Assembly (NCBI GenBank): GCA_034406715.1
Contig: CP137870.1
Span: forward strand, 186,001 to 250,000
DNA length: 64,000 nt
Source: Rhodotorula mucilaginosa
Lineage: Eukaryota; Basidiomycota; Microbotryomycetes; Sporidiobolales; Sporidiobolaceae
Reading direction: 5' to 3'
Below, piece after piece: positions 58,830 to 64,000 of the stretch; within the stretch, counting starts at the first letter, position 1, and each line of letters starts with the position of its first letter. A model generated the notes under the pieces. That model did not search any database. It was not told the DNA's origin and was given only the letters and a program-made list of their open reading frames with translations. A program made the translations under genes and the position numbers.

Positions 58830-61416
58830 TCAACCCCGCCCGCTACCCGCTGCCTGGTGTTTGTGCGCAGCGCCCACGGCGTTCTTTTTGGGCCGCGGCT
58901 CGTCTACGCGGACGAGGTCGTCCCACTTGCCCGTCGGAGTCCGTCGCTCCCATATCTACACGCAGAAAGGAAGTGAGTAAGAAAAACCCCGGCGGCATCT
59001 CTTGGGAAGGACTCACCTGAATGTACGTCTCGCCGAGCGGTACCAAGTCCTTTTCGATCTCGCGTACGACCAAGTCTTGCATCTCGAACCATTTGTCGTC
59101 TTCCTCCTTGACACCTTCCGCAAGTTCTCCGGTCTGTGCGTCGCGAGGTGGTCGCAAATGCACGTGCGCCTTCCATTCGGCGGAGGTCGACGTGGCGCCC
59201 GTCGTCGTCGTGGTTGTGAGAGCCAAGTTCGCAGTCAAGTCGTAGTAGGTAGAGATCGGTTGTGCGCCATCGACGTCTGTGACCGGAACAACCACCGCCA
59301 CAAGGTCAGCATCTTCTCTCGCCTGAAGGGTCGTTCATGATACGTACAATCGTGCATGTCGACGCCGCGCAGCGGGAAGTTGACGATTGTCGGATTCTTC
59401 TCCTCCAAGAACCGATTGCTGGTGAACCGCTTGTAGTATACGATGAGGAAGGGCGGCAGACGGGTGATTTTCCAGCGCCGCAAGAGACCCGAAGTCGGAT
59501 CTTCTCGGGTAGTTTCGCCATCGTACTTGGCGAGGACGGTGGCGATGGGAACTTGCGGAATGATGTTGGATTCGACGGCATCGCGGTACAGGGGCGGTGG
59601 CGGCAGATCGAGGGCGAGGAAGAGGAAGGGAGTCTTCGTCGATTTGATTTCTGAGCAGACCAAGCATGTTAGCAGCCTGTCGCTGCGAAGCGTGCGAAAT
59701 GACTCGCTCACCTCGGTCCAGGTCAAAGCGGGGCTTGGTCCCGAACTCGCCCGTTTTGATAATCTGCTGGTCGTCGACGCGCACCTCGCCCTGGAACGTC
59801 GAGTAAATGATGCCTAACTCGCTGAGATCGTCAGCTCCATCCCTTATCCGCGCTCGAGGTATAGACTCACTCGATCGTGGGCGTTTCGACCCGCCCAAGT
59901 CACGGTGAAGCTGGTTAAGCAACCAGCTGAGAAAGTCGATAGGATCTCCGTGTTCCGTAATCTTGAAACGGCCGTGACTGGCGTTCGCGACTTCTTGCAA
60001 AAACTCGTGCGGCGAGACTTGGGCCTTGAACTGTCGAGGATTCCAGACTTTGCGCGCGAGCATGGCGAAGCGACGGACGAGTTCCGACGTGGTCGAAGAT
60101 GACGGAAGCGGCGAAAGGATGAAATAGTCGCGCAGGGGCGGAACGTGCAGAACGAGTTGGAGGACGGCGTTCATGTAGGAGTTGAACTTCATATTGTTGA
60201 GTCCAATGAAGCCGGGATGGTACGGTTTCTGGACGAGATCGTACGAAGGCGCGAGAGTCCGGTCGATCCGCTCGAGCGACGAAGGGTCGAAAGTAGGTTT
60301 GAGCAGGTACTGGATGTCGGCGAGGGAGGCATCGTTGACTTCGTACCCGTCCGGGAGCACATATACTTTTTGCGTTTCGAGGTTGATGAAAACATGGTGG
60401 TCCTCGTTGAGGGCGTGCGCATAGGCCGGAGAGGTCTTGCCCCGTCCTTGAAAGTATTTGCCGTCGACCAGGCAGGCGTAGATGTTGTTGTGCGAAAGAG
60501 TGACCGAACACAAGCGCTCAAAGTCGAAGTCGAGCGCCGCACGGTTGATCTGTGGGATTCCGTCAAGACAAGCGTCAGATGCCTGGCTTCTTTCGCAGCC
60601 CGCTCCCCGAGAACACGCGCAATGGGTGACTCACAGTGTCGAGGTAGAGATCTGCGGGCCTTCCGCTGTCCTCTTCAGCCTCGAAGTCGTACACGGGGGG
60701 TTCTTCCTCCTCGTCCGCTCCTACCTGTTCCTGCTGCTGTTCTGCCGAGGTGGCAAAATCCTGCTGCTCTCGCGGCCGGTCCCGCGCCTCCGATGATGAG
60801 GCGCCGGTCGTGCCGGGGCCGGCCTCGCCGTTGTCGCCGGCTGCGGCGCGTTCAAGAGTTTCGACCGGGACCTTTGCCTCGGCGATCACAGAAGCAGTGA
60901 TGGCGCTCTCCTGCCCGACCGCCGGCGGATCGGCCGTCTCTGCGGTTACCTTTGGCGGAATGGCGGAGTCGACTGCTTGAGCAGGCGGTACGGCGCTGGC
61001 GGCAGCCTCGTCGATTCGCATCCGCTTGACTTGCTCGTCTGCCTCGTCGTCCAGCACGGCCCGTTTCACTGCCAGCGTAGACGGTCGAGACTCGGAGCTC
61101 GCTTCTGCCGTGCTCGCTGTCTGCACCTCGGCAGCAGGCGCAGCCGAGTCGTCTGCGGGTGCTGGTTGCGGGTCGGTGGTTCCTGCCGAAGTCTCGGCTG
61201 TTGCCGCTGCGTCGTTTTCCTCGAGCCGGGAGATCAAGTCGGCTTTGACTCCTGATACTGGCAGGTCGCGTCCCTTCAACAGGTCCTGCAGAACGGGAGG
61301 AGCGCCGAATACATTGTTTGGTGAGTGGGGCAAGGTCTGCATCAGGCAACCGATGAACTCACCTTGAGCTGCGCGACCTTGAGCTTGGCATAGTCCTCCT
61401 TGACCGACTCTGCCAT
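58830..61416 (-). CDS. SAD1: SAD1/USP39-like spliceosomal USP-fold protein with N-terminal SAP domain
   Basis: Sad1/USP39 is a non-catalytic ubiquitin-protease relative needed for tri-snRNP assembly. Seven exons (61416-61363, 61285-60635, 60549-59871, 59813-59712, 59650-59348, 59276-59017, 58955-58830) give 724 residues. Residues 5-43 form a SAP domain (YAKLKVAQLKDLLKGRDLP, then SGVKADLISRLEE). An acidic linker leads to the ZnF-UBP region (FDFERLCSVTLS, GKYFQGRG, HHVFINL), where the expected CLVCG is CLVDG. The USP fold has GLNNMKFNSYMNAVLQ with Ser where active USPs have Cys, SSIIYSTFQGEV, NPTIVNFPLRGVD, KWFEMQDLVV and ETYIQIWER. The SAP addition is not usual for this family. LYLDT-INRAALDFDF is continuous across an intron, arguing for one gene. 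Confidence 0.9.
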
Positions 61417-61608
61417 TGCTCTCGACTTTGACCGTACCCAGCACGTGGCGAGCGACCTGATGGAAACCGTCGAGACTCGCTTTCATCACAAGTTCGTTCC
61501 GCGTGAGCTCATCCAGAGGGAATCGAGAATCGCTTTCAACGAGCACGCTTGCCGCATCTGCTACGCCCGGGCTGAAGCGAACGGAAGGGAAGCAGCCGCA
61601 GAGCAAGG

Positions 61609-64000
61609 ATGAAGTCGATCGCCGACCCTCGCCTCAATCTCCTGACCGTCCTCAACGTCCAGTCGGCCAAACCCTCAAAGCGCACCGCGCCCGCATCTCG
61701 CGATTGGCACGCTCTCGCCCGCAAGGCAGCGAAACGCTCCAATGCTCCGACAGCCTCGACGACTACTGGCCGCTTACGTGCAGAGCTCGCCGAGCAGATC
61801 GTGACCGCCGCCGACCACGAACTCAAAGGCCCGGCGGCGAAGAAGGGCAAAGGCAGCGCAGAGTCGAGTAGTGCAAGCGCCGGCGCAAAGACGAGCGCGG
61901 ATCAGGCGCAGGACGAACAGAACGAGTCGGTGGCCGACTCTGACGACGAAGGGGAAACGGCCGGCACCACCCAGGATCCCTTCATCCGCCACTTTGGCGC
62001 CGAGTCGACCTTGGTGCACGGTCACGAGGCAGAAGCTCTCGCCGGAGACAGGGCGAACTGGGCAAAAGGAAAGGCGGTCGTACCAGCGCTCGGCGAAGTG
62101 CTGTGGACTCGTCCGCGGGATACAGCAGTGGAAGGCGCCGGGACGCTTGAAACGGAGGCTGCGCAAAAGATCGTGTGTTCAAATTTTCCAATCCTGGTCT
62201 GCTCGCATACAACACTGAACCCGTATCTACGCAGTACAATCCCAAGCTCCTCGACAAACTCCGCCACGGCGAAGGTACGTGCTCTCGCCCCGAGAACCGC
62301 TCCGGGACCTCTTCGCTGACAGGCACGTCTCTGCAGCTTCCCTCCCCACCACCCAATCGGACTGGCTTCGGACACTCGGATCGTACCAGGATGTCCTCGA
62401 CACTGCGCTTCGTGTCGGGACAGACGAGCATGGCGCCGTGCGCGAAGCTGTCGCGCTGCACGCGATGAATCACGTGGCGAAGTGAGTGCCGTCGGTGGCC
62501 ACTGCACAGGGCGTGAAGCCGGCACTGATCTAGCCTTCGAATCGCAGAACTCGTGCCCGAGTCCTCAAGAACAACGAGTTCCTCGCCAAGCAGGCGCTCG
62601 ACTCGTCTTCGTCCGCATCGACTTCCCGTGACACTCGCGACCAGTCTTTCACGCGACCGAAAGTTCTCATCCTCACGCCTTTCCGCAACGCCGCGCTCGC
62701 CTGGGTGCAGGACCTCGTCACCCATCTGCCCCCATCCACCACGCTCGTGGAGAACTATCCTCGTTTCGTCTCGGAGTACTCGCTCCCCGAAGGCGCCGAG
62801 GACAAGCTCGTCACGAACGCGGACTCGTACCCCGAAGACCACGTGGCGACCTTTGCCGGCAACATAGACGACGCGTTCCGATGCGGTATCAAGGTGACGC
62901 GGAAGAGCGCCAAAATTTTTGCCGAGTTCTACCAGGCGGACGTCATCGTCGCGAGTCCGCTGGGCTTGAGGACCAGCATCGAGAAGGACGGGTGAGCTTA
63001 GGTCTCTGGCGGCCGGAGAACGCTTCGTGAGGGCTAACCCATCCCTTTCAACGGCTTGCAGTGATTCCGACTTCCTCTCGAGCATCGAGATGCTCGTCGT
63101 GGACCAGATGGACGTCATGCTGATGCAGAACTGGGAGCACGTCCAGGTGCGTCTTACGCACTCTACCTCGCTCCGCCGCATCAGTCACGCTGACTGTTGC
63201 ATGACACGGGATCTAGTTCGTCATGGACCTGCTGAACAAGATGCCAGAGGAAGACCACGGCTGCGACTTCTCGCGGGTTAAGCCTTGGTACCTCGACGGC
63301 AAAGCGGCGCATCTGCGTCAATCCCTCCTCTTCTCGTCCCTCGACGCTCCCGAAATCCGCGCGCTCTTCAACCGATCATGCGTGAACCGCGCGGGCAAGC
63401 TTCGTGCTGTCCGGCATCTGGAAGGTGTCCTCGATCGCGTACCGCAAGGTCTCAAGCAGATCTGGAACCGGTTTGACACGCACGATCTGCACGACGAGGA
63501 TGACAAGCGTTTTGACTTTTTCACAACGAAAGTGCGTGTTGGCGAGCAACTCTTTCTCCTGTCACCTCGGGTTCACCGCGCTGATTCCATTCCCACCGGC
63601 AGACTCTACCTACCTTGCTCAAGTCGGCCGTGTCCTCGTCGGAAACGCTCATCTTTGTCCCTTCCTATTTCGACTTTGTCCGCGTAAAGCGCTACCTCAC
63701 CAAGAACCTTTCTTCGCTGGGATCCGACTTCTCGTTCGCGGCCATCTCCGAGTACTCGGACACGCCGGAAATCTCTCGAGCCCGCGGCGCATTCTACCAG
63801 GGCAAGAAGAAGTTCCTGCTCGTCACCGAGCGATTCCACTTTTTCCGACGGTGAGCATTGTTTATTCGAGGTGATGCGGCTGCATCGCACTGACAAATGA
63901 GCCGTGGGAATGCAGGTACCGTCTGCGCGGCGCAAAGACGTTTGTCTTCTACGCGCCGCCGATCCACCCGCACTACTACCCCGAGGTGCTCTCTTTCCCG
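61609..64000 (+). CDS. UTP25: UTP25/DEF-like small-subunit processome protein, 3' end beyond window
   Basis: Utp25 is a nucleolar U3-associated, helicase-like (motif-poor) protein needed for early pre-rRNA cleavage. Firm exons are about 62170-62274, 62337-62481, 62548-62991, 63062-63146, 63217-63531, 63603-63850 and 63916 to the edge. Marks are [102 protein letters not shown] and [17 protein letters not shown]. Exon 1 opens at ATG 61609 with an acidic, low-complexity 180 residues. The junction near 62,110-62,170 needs a frame change and I could not choose the intron. Divergent from SAD1 by 192 bases. Confidence 0.9.

Overview
This is GC-rich nuclear DNA from a basidiomycete fungus. It is densely packed with genes, which carry many short (about 50-100 base) GT-AG introns. 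Gene content and intron style suggest a yeast-like Pucciniomycotina lineage such as the Microbotryomycetes, but that placement is inference from style and not from a database match. I assembled exon chains by hand. For nearly every gene the spliced exons sum to a multiple of three and restore family motifs across each junction.

Left gene block (1-35,336). The order is: a hexose transporter running off the left edge (-); about 2.2 kb without an intact gene, holding a decayed transporter tail; a SUV39/Clr4-type histone methyltransferase with a very long disordered N-terminus (+); YIP1 (+); a GAF-type hybrid histidine kinase (-); an Hst3/Hst4-like sirtuin (+); a coilin-like protein (-); RPB2 (-); a Zn2Cys6 transcription factor (+); a NUDCD1-like CS-domain protein (-); an FHA-domain checkpoint-type kinase (-); LTO1 (+); and the splicing factor CWC25 (-).

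Middle island (about 35,600-52,800). No host protein gene is visible here. Two almost identical 2.7-kb inverted arms (36,734-39,435 and 48,238-50,940) differ by one substitution and one 1-base indel among the positions I compared. They flank a core of about 8.8 kb made of a broken Ty1/copia element, rearranged copia pieces, and at least seven 5'-truncated copies of one LINE family with (TCTA)n tails. Each arm carries the same intron-containing tRNA-Gly gene and the same 555-bp hAT-like MITE. Outside the arms lies an older, diverged inverted extension, then tRNA-Arg on the left and two tRNA-Thr genes on the right. The plan (inverted repeats around a retroelement core, with tRNA genes at the borders) resembles fission-yeast centromeres. 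I report it as a candidate centromere or heterochromatin island, unproven.

Right gene block (52,971-64,000). The order is ESF2/ABT1 (-), RAT1 (+), a SAD1/USP39 homologue with an added N-terminal SAP domain (-), and UTP25 (+, running off the right edge). ESF2, RAT1 and UTP25, together with LTO1 on the far side of the island, act in ribosome production. CWC25, SAD1 and coilin act in splicing or snRNP biology.
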